Assembly (NCBI GenBank): GCA_020721645.1
Contig: DYMH01000006.1
Coordinates: 1-48,842 of the forward strand
Direction of reading: 5' to 3'
DNA: 48,842 bases
DNA from: Draconibacterium orientale
Lineage (GTDB): Bacteria > Bacteroidota > Bacteroidia > Bacteroidales > JAADGE01
How positions within the stretch are numbered: position 1 is the stretch's first letter; each line of letters opens with the position of its first letter. The position numbers and the translations under genes were made by a program. Below are positions 18,705 to 26,965 of this stretch, in pieces. The notes under the pieces were generated by a model. That model was not told the origin of the DNA. It saw only the letters and a list, made by a program, of their open reading frames with translations, and ran no database searches.

Positions 18705-19939
18705 TCTACGGGTATTTTAAAATAACCATTTTCTCTATCGCCTTCCTTAAATTCTTCTTGTGTTAAATTAATAATGTTTAGATTTATTTTGTCGCTCGGT
18801 AAATCTAATATTTTAATTTTAGGAATATCTAATGCCAAACCGATTTTATATAAATTTGCAATTAATAGATTACCTGGTATTTTAATAGTCCAAGTTTTAA
18901 TTCCTATAAAATCCAACTGTCTTCTGTTTATAAATATTAAATTATCGTACTTATCTTGTATTGAAAAATTCAAACGTGCGTTTTCTTGATAATAGTCGTT
19001 TCTAAGGGTTATGTTTACAAAAATCTCTTGCTCTGCGAAATATTCAATCACAACATTCTTATCTTTATCTTTCAGTTCAACTTTAATTATTTGTGTCGCT
19101 TTACTCTCATCTTGTTTGTAGAATATAGTTGAAATATTTTGGTCAGTTGAGTTTGTATTTAAATATTTAGTTAAAGTTTCGTCTATTCCCCCTTCAAAAA
19201 TCAGTTTTCCGTTTTGCAAAACCACGCCCTTGTTACACAACGCCTTTATACTCCCCATATTATGACTCACAAACAACACAGTCCTCCCCCCTTCCCTCGA
19301 AACATCCTGCATTTTTCCGATGGCTTTTTTCTGAAATTCGGCGTCGCCCACTGCAAGCACTTCGTCCACCACCAAGATTTCGGGTTCTAAATGGGCAGCA
19401 ACGGCAAAGGCGAGGCGAACGTACATTCCGCTGCTGTAACGTTTTACGGGTGTGTCCACGTATTTGGCTACGCCGGCAAAGTCGATAATTTCGTCGAATT
19501 TGGATTTTATTTCTCGTTTAGTCATGCCGAGGATTGCCCCGTTAAGGAAAATATTTTCTCTACCTGTCAATTCGGGGTGAAAGCCGGTGCCTACTTCGAG
19601 CAAACTTGCAATACGACCGTTTACTTTTATGCTGCCGGTGGTTGGTCCGGTAACGCGGGAGAGTATTTTGAGCAAAGTTGATTTTCCTGCTCCGTTTTTG
19701 CCAATGATTCCGAGTATTTCGCCTTTTTTTACCTCTAAGTTAATGTCTTTGAGAGCCCAAACCAAGTCGCCGTCCACAGTATCGAGGCGGTTTGTTTGCC
19801 CGATTTTAAGTGTCGGATCTTCCTTGCCGCGAATTTTTGCAAACCATCGGTTGAGGTCGTGGCTGAGTGTTCCGGTACCTATTTGCCCGAGGCGGTACTG
19901 TTTGGAAAGGTTTTCTATTTTAATGGCAAGGTCGGACAA
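18692..19939 (-). CDS. wzt: Polysaccharide ABC transporter ATP-binding protein (Wzt-like with C-terminal domain)
   Basis: GIIGKNGAGKSTLLKILSR, YSSGMYVRLAFAVAAHLEPEILVVDEVLAVGD; ~170 aa C-terminal extension; TTG start. Confidence 0.85.
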   Translation of the reverse strand: MSDLAIKIENLSKQYRLGQIGTGTLSHDLNRWFAKIRGKEDPTLKIGQTNRLDTVDGDLVWALKDINLEVKKGEILGIIGKNGAGKSTLLKILSRVTGPTTGSIKVNGRIASLLEVGTGFHPELTGRENIFLNGAILGMTKREIKSKFDEIIDFAGVAKYVDTPVKRYSSGMYVRLAFAVAAHLEPEILVVDEVLAVGDAEFQKKAIGKMQDVSREGGRTVLFVSHNMGSIKALCNKGVVLQNGKLIFEGGIDETLTKYLNTNSTDQNISTIFYKQDESKATQIIKVELKDKDKNVVIEYFAEQEIFVNITLRNDYYQENARLNFSIQDKYDNLIFINRRQLDFIGIKTWTIKIPGNLLIANLYKIGLALDIPKIKILDLPSDKINLNIINLTQEEFKEGDRENGYFKIPVEWEI

Positions 19940-20040
19940 AATAATTATGAATTATGAGTTATGGATGGTGGGGCAAAAATAGTAAAAATTTTGTTTATTG
20001 TCGTTTCTGCGATGAAGTCTTATGGTAAAATTGTGTCTGT

Positions 20041-20457
20041 TTAATGGATGAACGGATTTATTATTTGTAATCTGTTCTCAATAATTTGTTGATGTTGCAT
20101 GTCTTCTGTGTATAGGATTGAGCAATTATTTTGTAATGCAGCAGAAATAATTAAACTATCCCAATAAGAAAAACCGTATTTTTCTTTTATTTTTAAACAC
20201 AGTTTTATGTCAGAATAATTTAACGGAGTAACGTTAAATAATTTAGATATTTCAATGATATTGTTCTTAATATTTTTGTGTTCAATTTTATTTTTAAACA
20301 GAACTGAATAAAATTCGTTGATAACTTGTACACTTACAAAAAATGTGTTTCCTAAGTTAAGAGAAAACAGCTCTTTAATCTTTTTTTGTTTGTCATTATT
20401 CTGTAGAATGTATCCATAAACAAGAATATTTGTATCAATAAAAATATTATCTTTCAT
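20041..20457 (-). CDS. PIN-domain toxin
   Basis: MKDNIFIDTNILVYGY...YWDSLIISAALQNNCSILYTEDMQHQQ; paralog of 5195-5602. Confidence 0.85.
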   Translation of the reverse strand: MKDNIFIDTNILVYGYILQNNDKQKKIKELFSLNLGNTFFVSVQVINEFYSVLFKNKIEHKNIKNNIIEISKLFNVTPLNYSDIKLCLKIKEKYGFSYWDSLIISAALQNNCSILYTEDMQHQQIIENRLQIINPFIH

Positions 20458-20701
20458 AAAGTTCGTCCCGAGAATAAGTTATAAAATTGATACATTGAAT
20501 GGGATTGTTGATAAAATTAGGTATTTTTTTTAATGGTTTTTCGTTTTTGGATTTTTCGGACACGGAAGTAATTTTAATGTCATATTTAAAAATAATGAAT
20601 TCCAATAAATTAGTAAATTCCTTTTCAGCATCCTTATCTAATTTGGAAAAGAAAAGTTGCGGATTTTCTTTCAGCATGTTGATATCAATAGTTTTATTCA
20701 T
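20447..20701 (-). CDS. Putative antitoxin of the PIN toxin
   Basis: Short ORF overlapping the start of the PIN gene. Confidence 0.6.
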   Translation of the reverse strand: MNKTIDINMLKENPQLFFSKLDKDAEKEFTNLLEFIIFKYDIKITSVSEKSKNEKPLKKIPNFINNPIQCINFITYSRDELYER

Positions 20702-20735
20702 GGTCGGTTTTTTAATGCAAATTTACGACGAAAAT

Positions 20736-21035
20736 TTAAATAAAAAACATCATAATAATTTTTCCCTTTTTAAAAACGGTGTCTTTGAGAGTTCGTACAT
20801 ATTCGCCGTCCCCGGTATCGAGACGGTTGGTTTGTCCGATTTTAAGTGTCGGGTCTTCCTTGCCGCGAATTTTTGCAAACCATCGGTTGAGGTCGTGGCT
20901 GAGTGTTCCGGTACCTATTTGCCCGAGGCGGTACTGTTTGGAAAGGTTTTCTATTTTAATGGCAAGGTCGGACAAAATAATTATGAATTATGAGTTATGG
21001 ATGGTGGGGCAAAAATAGTAAAAATTTTGTTTTGA
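20736..21035 (-). pseudogene. wzt 5' head A including ~60 bp leader
   Basis: Near-identical to wzt codons 1-~68 and the upstream leader (ccataactcataattcataatt); diverges at LKDTVFKKGK. Confidence 0.9.
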
Positions 21036-21104
21036 GCGAGGGTTTTATAAGAAACTGTTTTCTTTTCATTAAACAGAGAATATTCTCCTTTTGTCTGCAA
21101 AATT

Positions 21105-21305
21105 GTGTTTGTCGGGTTCTGAAACCCACTAAGCAAGTTGGTCGGCATGTTTTTCGATGATTTCGCAGCTGCCATCGGTGCTGCTGCCGTCGATGATGAT
21201 GTACTCGAAAGTGGTAAAAGTTTGCGATACAACGCTTTCTATGGTCTTTTGCAAGCCGGCGGCGTTGTTGAGGTTTATTGTTGAGAGTTTCGGCATTAAA
21301 TTCAT
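21105..21305 (-). pseudogene. GT2 5' head (MNLMPKLSTINLNNAAGLQKTIESVVSQTFTTFEYIIIDGSSTDGSCEIIEKHADQLA*WVSEPDK)
   Basis: GT2 motif with in-frame TAG; ATG overlaps the TGA of toxin 21302 (ATGA). Confidence 0.85.
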
Positions 21306-21922
21306 TTATTTTTAATAAAATCTGTAAGCGTATTTTCAATAAATATTTTTACTTCGTTCCAATCTGTCGGAATAAGCATATCCGGTTGTTCGTCTTCATC
21401 TGCATCTTTAAAATATGTGAGACTTCTTAAAACTAAAAAAATAGAACCTTCGGGATATTTTTGCATATAAAAATCTAATATTTCTTTTAGATTATATCGT
21501 TTCAATAAAAAGTATAAATCTATAAAATCTTTTTTTGTTCCTCTGCCTGTAATTGCGGCAATTTTCATTGCAGCAATATCTTTTATACCGGCGAGTAATA
21601 AATTATCTTCAGTAATTGCATTTTCTAACCATGTATAATGGTAATTAACAAAATCTACTTTAATATTATTAACAGAAAAGATATTAATATTTGTTGAATT
21701 TTTAAGAACAGTTATTTTTCCTACCTTTTCTAATTCTTTGGAAAAGGTAATAAAATCATTTTCAATCAGTCCAAAAAAATCTAAATCTATTGATTTTCTG
21801 TGTCCTATTTGTAGAGCCAATGCTGTTCCGCCTACAAGTCTTAATTTAGAAAACTCTGTAATGCTCTGTATTTTTTTTAATATATCCAGTGTGTCCTGTT
21901 CAATTGTTTTGTAGTATAGCAT
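21302..21922 (-). CDS. AbiEii-like nucleotidyl transferase
   Basis: LRLVGGTALALQIGHRKSIDLDFFG. Confidence 0.8.
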   Translation of the reverse strand: MLYYKTIEQDTLDILKKIQSITEFSKLRLVGGTALALQIGHRKSIDLDFFGLIENDFITFSKELEKVGKITVLKNSTNINIFSVNNIKVDFVNYHYTWLENAITEDNLLLAGIKDIAAMKIAAITGRGTKKDFIDLYFLLKRYNLKEILDFYMQKYPEGSIFLVLRSLTYFKDADEDEQPDMLIPTDWNEVKIFIENTLTDFIKNK

Positions 21923-22236
21923 AAGAATTTTTCTTTTGGTATTTTAGATAATAATGAAATAAAAGTTATGGATTTTTCATCCAAATCTCTGGCATTCATG
22001 GCGATTTTCGCTATTTCATCTATTCCGTAGTAATTGTATATAATATCCCAATCGTTTATTAAGCCGTAATCAAGAACATTTGTAATAATCGTTTTCTTAC
22101 TTCTTTCAAAGTCGAGATTATTTCTATTTACGTCCCAAAACAGATGTTTTGAAAAATTGTTTATATCAAATTCTTTGCTCATAAAATTGATTTTATTTGT
22201 AATTTCCTGTAAAAATTTGTATAGCAATGATTTCAA
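21877..22236 (-). CDS. DUF6922-like putative antitoxin (likely start MSKEFDINNFSKHLFWD)
   Basis: Overlaps toxin start; paralog of 14969-15274. Confidence 0.65.
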   Translation of the reverse strand: MKSLLYKFLQEITNKINFMSKEFDINNFSKHLFWDVNRNNLDFERSKKTIITNVLDYGLINDWDIIYNYYGIDEIAKIAMNARDLDEKSITFISLLSKIPKEKFLCYTTKQLNRTHWIY

Positions 22237-22300
22237 TGGTTTTTATCAGTCCTTCGGCATTGTTAAGGTTTACGGTGATTATTGAGAGTTTTGGGGTATG
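22199..22300 (-). pseudogene. GT2 5' head (HTPKLSIITVNLNNAEGLIKTIEIIAIQIFTGNYK*), start codon degenerate
   Basis: GT2 N-terminal motif, 7 nt downstream of toxin stop 22311, truncated at IFT. Confidence 0.8.
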
Positions 22301-22310
22301 AATAAGTAAA

Positions 22311-22922
22311 TTAAAAATTTAGTGCAGTTTCGGTTAAGAAGTTTTTGATTTCGTTTTCAGTGGGTTTTTCTTTCAAAAATTCAACAGGTTCCGAATGGTC
22401 CATATCTTCAAAATAACAAAGTTGCGCTCGGAAAAGTTTTTCGGAAAACAAGTCGCCGTAAATAGCACTAGCTTTTTCAGATATTTGATTTACAGTATGA
22501 TAACTTTTAAGTATGTAGTATAAATCAACATAATCTTTCCATTTCGATCTTCTGCCTAATGCGTAAGATTTCATGGCTGCCAATGTTAATAAGTCGGGCA
22601 ATTTGAACACGTCTTCGTATTTGCAGGGCGTATCTATGTGGAATGGGTATTGGAAAAAAGTAAGTTTTACTTTGTTCAGTATCAGGTTTAATTGTTCGGA
22701 TACACGACGTGTAACTGTGTGGTTGTATCCGGACTCTGAAATTTTTGAGATAATCTTCGGGATTTTGAGGTCTGTTTTTTTGAACATGTCAAAATCAATG
22801 GATTGTCGGTGTCCGATATGCAAGGCAATTGCCGTGCCGCCGACTAAGTAAAATTCGCGTTTAAAGCCGGACATCAGCGGAAGTAATTGTACTTGTTTTT
22901 GATTAAATATCTCGCTATGCAT
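22311..22922 (-). CDS. AbiEii-like nucleotidyl transferase
   Basis: FYLVGGTAIALHIGHRQSIDFDMFKK. Confidence 0.8.
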   Translation of the reverse strand: MHSEIFNQKQVQLLPLMSGFKREFYLVGGTAIALHIGHRQSIDFDMFKKTDLKIPKIISKISESGYNHTVTRRVSEQLNLILNKVKLTFFQYPFHIDTPCKYEDVFKLPDLLTLAAMKSYALGRRSKWKDYVDLYYILKSYHTVNQISEKASAIYGDLFSEKLFRAQLCYFEDMDHSEPVEFLKEKPTENEIKNFLTETALNF

Positions 22923-23268
22923 GGTTTTTAAAATAGAGTGAAAAAAGGTGATGTATTTCGGGATAAAAATTTCCTATTTTTCTATCCTGCATTGAAAAAA
23001 ATACCGATGCTACGGTTTTTAATCCTAAGATGTGAAATAATTTTCTTATTGTTGCCATTTCGCCGTAATTCAAAATAAATTCCACCAAAACTTCGTGGCT
23101 GATATTTTGTTTTTCCGCTTCGGGAGTATACCAAAATAAATCGGCGTTTTCGGCAATAAATTGTTTTATTTCGGGGGTGTTTTGCATTGATTTTATTATT
23201 ATTGCGAGCTTGGGTACTCGAAAGTATCCCGCAAAAATACGAAATTTTATGTTTTTTTTCTTAATCAA
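22915..23268 (-). CDS. DUF6922-like putative antitoxin (likely start 23187, MQNTPEIKQ)
   Basis: Overlaps toxin; upstream in-frame RVPKLAIIIKS resembles a vestige of a GT2 head (TPKLSIITVN). Confidence 0.65.
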   Translation of the reverse strand: MIKKKNIKFRIFAGYFRVPKLAIIIKSMQNTPEIKQFIAENADLFWYTPEAEKQNISHEVLVEFILNYGEMATIRKLFHILGLKTVASVFFSMQDRKIGNFYPEIHHLFSLYFKNHA

Positions 23269-23632
23269 AACTCTTTATTTGGATTAAAATATCGCGAAAT
23301 GTTTCTCCGAATTTGATGTTGTTGGTTTTATAATCTGAAATTTCGGATTTTGGTTTGTAGTTTTCGAGAATTTTCGCAAGTTGGACGGTATTTTCGGGTT
23401 CAAAGAAAACCACATTTCGGATGATTTGTTCGCGATGCACCCGAATGTCCGATAAAATAAGCGATTGATTCATCGCTTTTACATCTTCAACCACCGTACT
23501 CCAACCTTCAAAAAGAGACGGTTGAATGATGGCTTGCGAATGTTTCATGAGTGCCAATTGGTCGATTCTGTCAATAAATCCGAGAAAACGAACATTGTCT
23601 TGAATATTATTTTGTAAAACATAGTTTTGCAA
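23261..23632 (-). pseudogene. GT4 C-terminal tail fragment
   Basis: NPEFFNELQNYVLQNNIQDNVRFLGFIDRIDQLALMKHSQAIIQPSLFEGWSTVVEDVKAMNQ; N-terminal half missing, fused to wzt head B. Confidence 0.85.
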
Positions 23633-23659
23633 TTCGTTGAAAAATTCAGGGTTTCTGTA

Positions 23660-23870
23660 ATCGGATTATTTGCCCGATCTTAAGTGTCGGGTCTTCCTTG
23701 CTGCGAATTTTTGCAAACCATCGGTTGAGGTCGTGGCTGAGTGTTCCGGTATCTATTTGCCCGAGGCGGTACTGCTTGGAAAGATTCTCAATTTTAATGG
23801 CAAGGTCGGACAAAATAATTATGAATTATGAATGGTGGGGCAAAAATAGTAAAAATTTTGTTTTGCAGGG
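23660..23870 (-). pseudogene. wzt 5' head B with leader
   Basis: KIENLSKQYRLGQIDTGTLSHDLNRWFAKIRSKEDPTLKIGQ then IIRLQKP*. Confidence 0.85.
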
Positions 23871-23898
23871 ATTTTATTTTTGTTTTTACATCTTCCCA

Positions 23899-24174
23899 TT
23901 ATTAATGCGAATCAAGAGTCGCATTATTAAAAGTTGAATATGTTTCATAGTGTGAAGTATGAATTGCCGGCGGAGTGATTTCTTTTATTTATATCGGAGT
24001 CTCCTCCGGCTAATTTCTTGATATTTATCGAATTTGTAATTTAGTATACCGGAAAAAACAATTGTTTCTAAAACTAATTCCATCCGCCGTTAGCTTGTTC
24101 AGCTTTGCAATACACCGGCATAAATGCCGGAGATAGTCAATACAATGATTTTAACTCTTGATTCGCATTATTAA
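23899..24174. mobile_element. MITE-like palindromic element with terminal inverted repeats
   Basis: AATGCGAATCAAGAGT near the left end and its reverse complement near the right end; inner hairpins GCCGGCGGAG/CTCCTCCGGC (23966-23975/24001-24010) and CCGGCA-TAAA-TGCCGG; no ORF. Confidence 0.55.
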
Positions 24175-24302
24175 TCTTTCATTATCATGCGTATTGGTTC
24201 GGAAAACGAAAAGATTTGTGCAAGCACGCTGTCGATTGTCTTTTTAAGACCCTTGGCATTGTTAAGGTTTACGGTGATTATTGAGAGTTTGGGGTGGTGC
24301 AT
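24171..24302 (-). pseudogene. GT2 5' head (MHHPKLSIITVNLNNAKGLKKTIDSVLAQIFSFSEPIRMIMKD*)
   Basis: GT2 N-terminal motif truncated after AQIF. Confidence 0.85.
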
Positions 24303-24331
24303 TGTTTTATTTGATTCGGAAAATGAGTTCT

Positions 24332-24955
24332 TTATAGTTTATTTTTAAGAACACTATCGCTTATTGTTTTTTTTATCTTATTCCACGTCAATTGAGGGTC
24401 TTTTATCATGACCGGCCAGTCGGCTAAATCAACATCATCAAACCACACCAAACTTTTCAACACGTTAATATCGTTGGTTTGATTGTATTTTGTTTTGTAA
24501 AAACGGATCATTTCCGGTAATTGTATTTGCTGTAAAATATAAAAAATATCAATAAAATCCTTAACTCTTTGTCCGTTAGTGCAAACCGCATTCAATTTCA
24601 TAGCCGATATATCTTGTATCGATAACATTTTTATTTTTTCCGAAACATGCAAATCCGCTATATGTGGATATCGGTGTGCCAAAATATCAACCTGTACATT
24701 GTTTATACTGCCTTTTAATGTATTTGCCGCACTATAAAAGATTTTGAAATTAAAATCGTTTGAAATTTTTTCGAAAATATCTTGAGCATCAAAATTGAAA
24801 TTACAAAACAAATCGATATCAACAGATCTTCTGTGGCCCAGCCGGAGTGCTAATGCAGTTCCGCCTACCAGGTAAAATCCTTCAAGATATGGTTTCTCTT
24901 GTAATTTGATAATTAGGTCAAATGTTAATTGATCGACTGTTTTTTTGAATAGCAT
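24332..24955 (-). CDS. AbiEii-like nucleotidyl transferase
   Basis: FYLVGGTALALRLGHRRSVDIDLFCN. Confidence 0.8.
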   Translation of the reverse strand: MLFKKTVDQLTFDLIIKLQEKPYLEGFYLVGGTALALRLGHRRSVDIDLFCNFNFDAQDIFEKISNDFNFKIFYSAANTLKGSINNVQVDILAHRYPHIADLHVSEKIKMLSIQDISAMKLNAVCTNGQRVKDFIDIFYILQQIQLPEMIRFYKTKYNQTNDINVLKSLVWFDDVDLADWPVMIKDPQLTWNKIKKTISDSVLKNKL

Positions 24956-25209
24956 TTGAATTGTTTTTTTGGAATTTTGAAATATAAGGAAAAAAAATTT
25001 AAAGTTTTGTCATCTAAAAAATTCAAACAACAAATCGTATTCATAATCGTTTCTTTTCCGTAAAAATTCATAATCAGCGAAAGTTCATCTGAATTCCCGA
25101 AATTTATCACACGCTCTATAATTAATCGTTGATTTTTTTGGGCATCCATTTTCGAAATATCGATATCCCAAAAATATACAGGGTTTATATGTTGCAATAT
25201 ATTTTCCAT
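24925..25209 (-). CDS. DUF6922-like putative antitoxin
   Basis: PVYFWDIDISKMDAQKNQRLIIERVINFG...; overlaps toxin. Confidence 0.65.
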   Translation of the reverse strand: MENILQHINPVYFWDIDISKMDAQKNQRLIIERVINFGNSDELSLIMNFYGKETIMNTICCLNFLDDKTLNFFSLYFKIPKKQFKCYSKKQSIN

Positions 25210-25278
25210 TTCCGAATTTTCTTTTTAGCCTTTTACAAAATTAATGCTTTTTGGTGTAATATGAATTTCAGAGCGTTT

Positions 25279-25401
25279 CTATTTTGCAGAGAATTGTTGT
25301 ATTCCTTTTTCGGAAAAGACTAACACCGCGAGCATCGCATTTTTTTGCAATCCTTTGGCATTGTTGAGGCTTACGGTGATTATGGAGAGTTTGGTGGGCA
25401 T
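25279..25401 (-). pseudogene. GT2 5' head (MPTKLSIITVSLNNAKGLQKNAMLAVLVFSEKGIQQFSAK*)
   Basis: GT2 N-terminal motif; ATG 7 nt after toxin stop 25409. Confidence 0.8.
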
Positions 25402-25408
25402 AAGTAAA

Positions 25409-26106
25409 TTAAAAATTTAGTGCTGTTTCAGTTAGAAACGTTTTGATTTTTTCATCTGATGGCTTTTCGTTTAAGTAAATAACGGGTTCGGAATTGTCTA
25501 TATCTTCGTAAAACGATAATTGTTCTAAAAGCAATTTAGCATTAAAAAAATTTCCGAAAACGATATCTGTATTGTCGATTATTTGATTTAAAGAGAAATG
25601 ATTTTTCAAAATAAAATATAAATCGACATAATCTTTCCATTTTGCTCGTCCGCCGAGAGCATAAGTCATCATGCTTGCTAAATTGAGCAAAGAAGGTAGT
25701 TTTATGATATTATTAAAATCAGTATCGGCCTCAATTTTGTGCGGAAATTGGAAAAAGGTCAATTTGACAGAATTAACAATTAGATGCATTTGGTCAAAAG
25801 CTTCATATATTACACGATAGGTATTATTATAGTATTTTTTATTTGAGTTCTTTTAATTTCGTCATACGAGAACAAATCAAAATCAATTGATGAACGATGT
25901 CCCAGATACAGTGCAATTTCTGTTCCACCGACAAGATAATATTTATTTGAAAATTGGTTGATTAACGGGAGTAATGCTTTTTGTTCTTCAGACAGGATAA
26001 ATATTTGCATGGCGTTTAAAATATAAATTGAAGAAATGAACGGTACTTTTATGGTAATTGACTCTTGAATTACTGACCTGTTTAAAAAATATTTTGGCAA
26101 CAGCAT
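25409..26106 (-). pseudogene. AbiEii-like nucleotidyl transferase, frameshifted
   Basis: YYLVGGTEIALYLGHRSSIDFDLF in ORF 25810-26106 and the C-terminal half in ORF 25409-25789; frame changes at an A6/T6 tract at 25835-25840. Confidence 0.8.
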
Positions 26107-26275
26107 CTATTCCAAGAATTAGAAAAAGTTTTTTTAGTGATAATATTGTTCCGTAATTCAAAATAAATTCCACCAAAACTTCGTGGCTGATATTTTGTTT
26201 TTCCGCTTCGGGAGTATACCAAAATAAGTCCGAATTTTCGGCAATGAATTGTTTTATTTCAGGGGTGTTTTGCAC
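25988..26275 (-). CDS. DUF6922-like putative antitoxin (GTG start)
   Basis: QNTPEIKQFIAENSDLFWYTPEAEKQNISHEVLVEFILNYG matches 22915-23187. Confidence 0.6.
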   Translation of the reverse strand: MQNTPEIKQFIAENSDLFWYTPEAEKQNISHEVLVEFILNYGTILSLKKLFLILGIDAVAKIFFKQVSNSRVNYHKSTVHFFNLYFKRHANIYPV

Positions 26276-26365
26276 GGATCCGAATATTTTGCATGGCTTA
26301 TCGGCAAATTATTGTTATGCTTTATGCAAAGATATGAAATTTTCCTTTTACCCCTTATCAAAACC

Positions 26366-26725
26366 CTATATTTGTTCTAAAATATTGCGAAATGTTTCGC
26401 CGAATTTGGTGATGTTGGTTTTATAATCCGAAATTTCGGATTTGGGTTTGTAGTTTTCTAAAATTTGTGCAAGCTGTTTGGCATTTTCAGGCTCAAAGAA
26501 ATCGACATTTCGGTTAATTTGTTCGCGATGCACCCGAATGTCCGATAAAATAAGCGATTGATTCATTGCTTTTGCATCTTCTACAACAGTACTCCAACCT
26601 ACAAAAAGAGACGGCTGAATAATTGCTTGCGAATGTTTCATGAGTGCCAATTGGTCGATTCTGTCAATAAATCTGAGAAAACGAATATTGTCTTGAATAT
26701 TATTTTGTAAAACATAGTTTTGCAA
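26366..26725 (-). pseudogene. GT4 C-terminal tail fragment (second copy)
   Basis: Near-identical to 23261-23632. Confidence 0.85.
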
Positions 26726-26744
26726 TTCGTTGAAAAATTCAGGG

Positions 26745-26965
26745 TTTCTGTAATCGGATTATTTGCCCGATCTTAAGTGTCGGGTCTTCCTTGCTGCGAA
26801 TTTTTGCAAACCATCGGTTGAGGTCGTGGCTGAGTGTTCCGGTATCTATTTGCCCGAGGCGGTACTGCTTGGAAAGATTCTCTATTTTAATGGCAATGTC
26901 GGACAAAATAATTATGAATTATGAATTATGAATAGTGGGGCAAAAATAGTAAATTTTATTTGGTT
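26745..26965 (-). pseudogene. wzt 5' head C with leader
   Basis: Near-identical to head B; extra CATAATT unit in the leader. Confidence 0.85.

Noticed and set aside
20981-21339. Minus-strand ORFs 20981-21232 and 20995-21339
   Set aside because: Alternative frames of the GT2 head pseudogene; the GT2 motif frame is the meaningful one.
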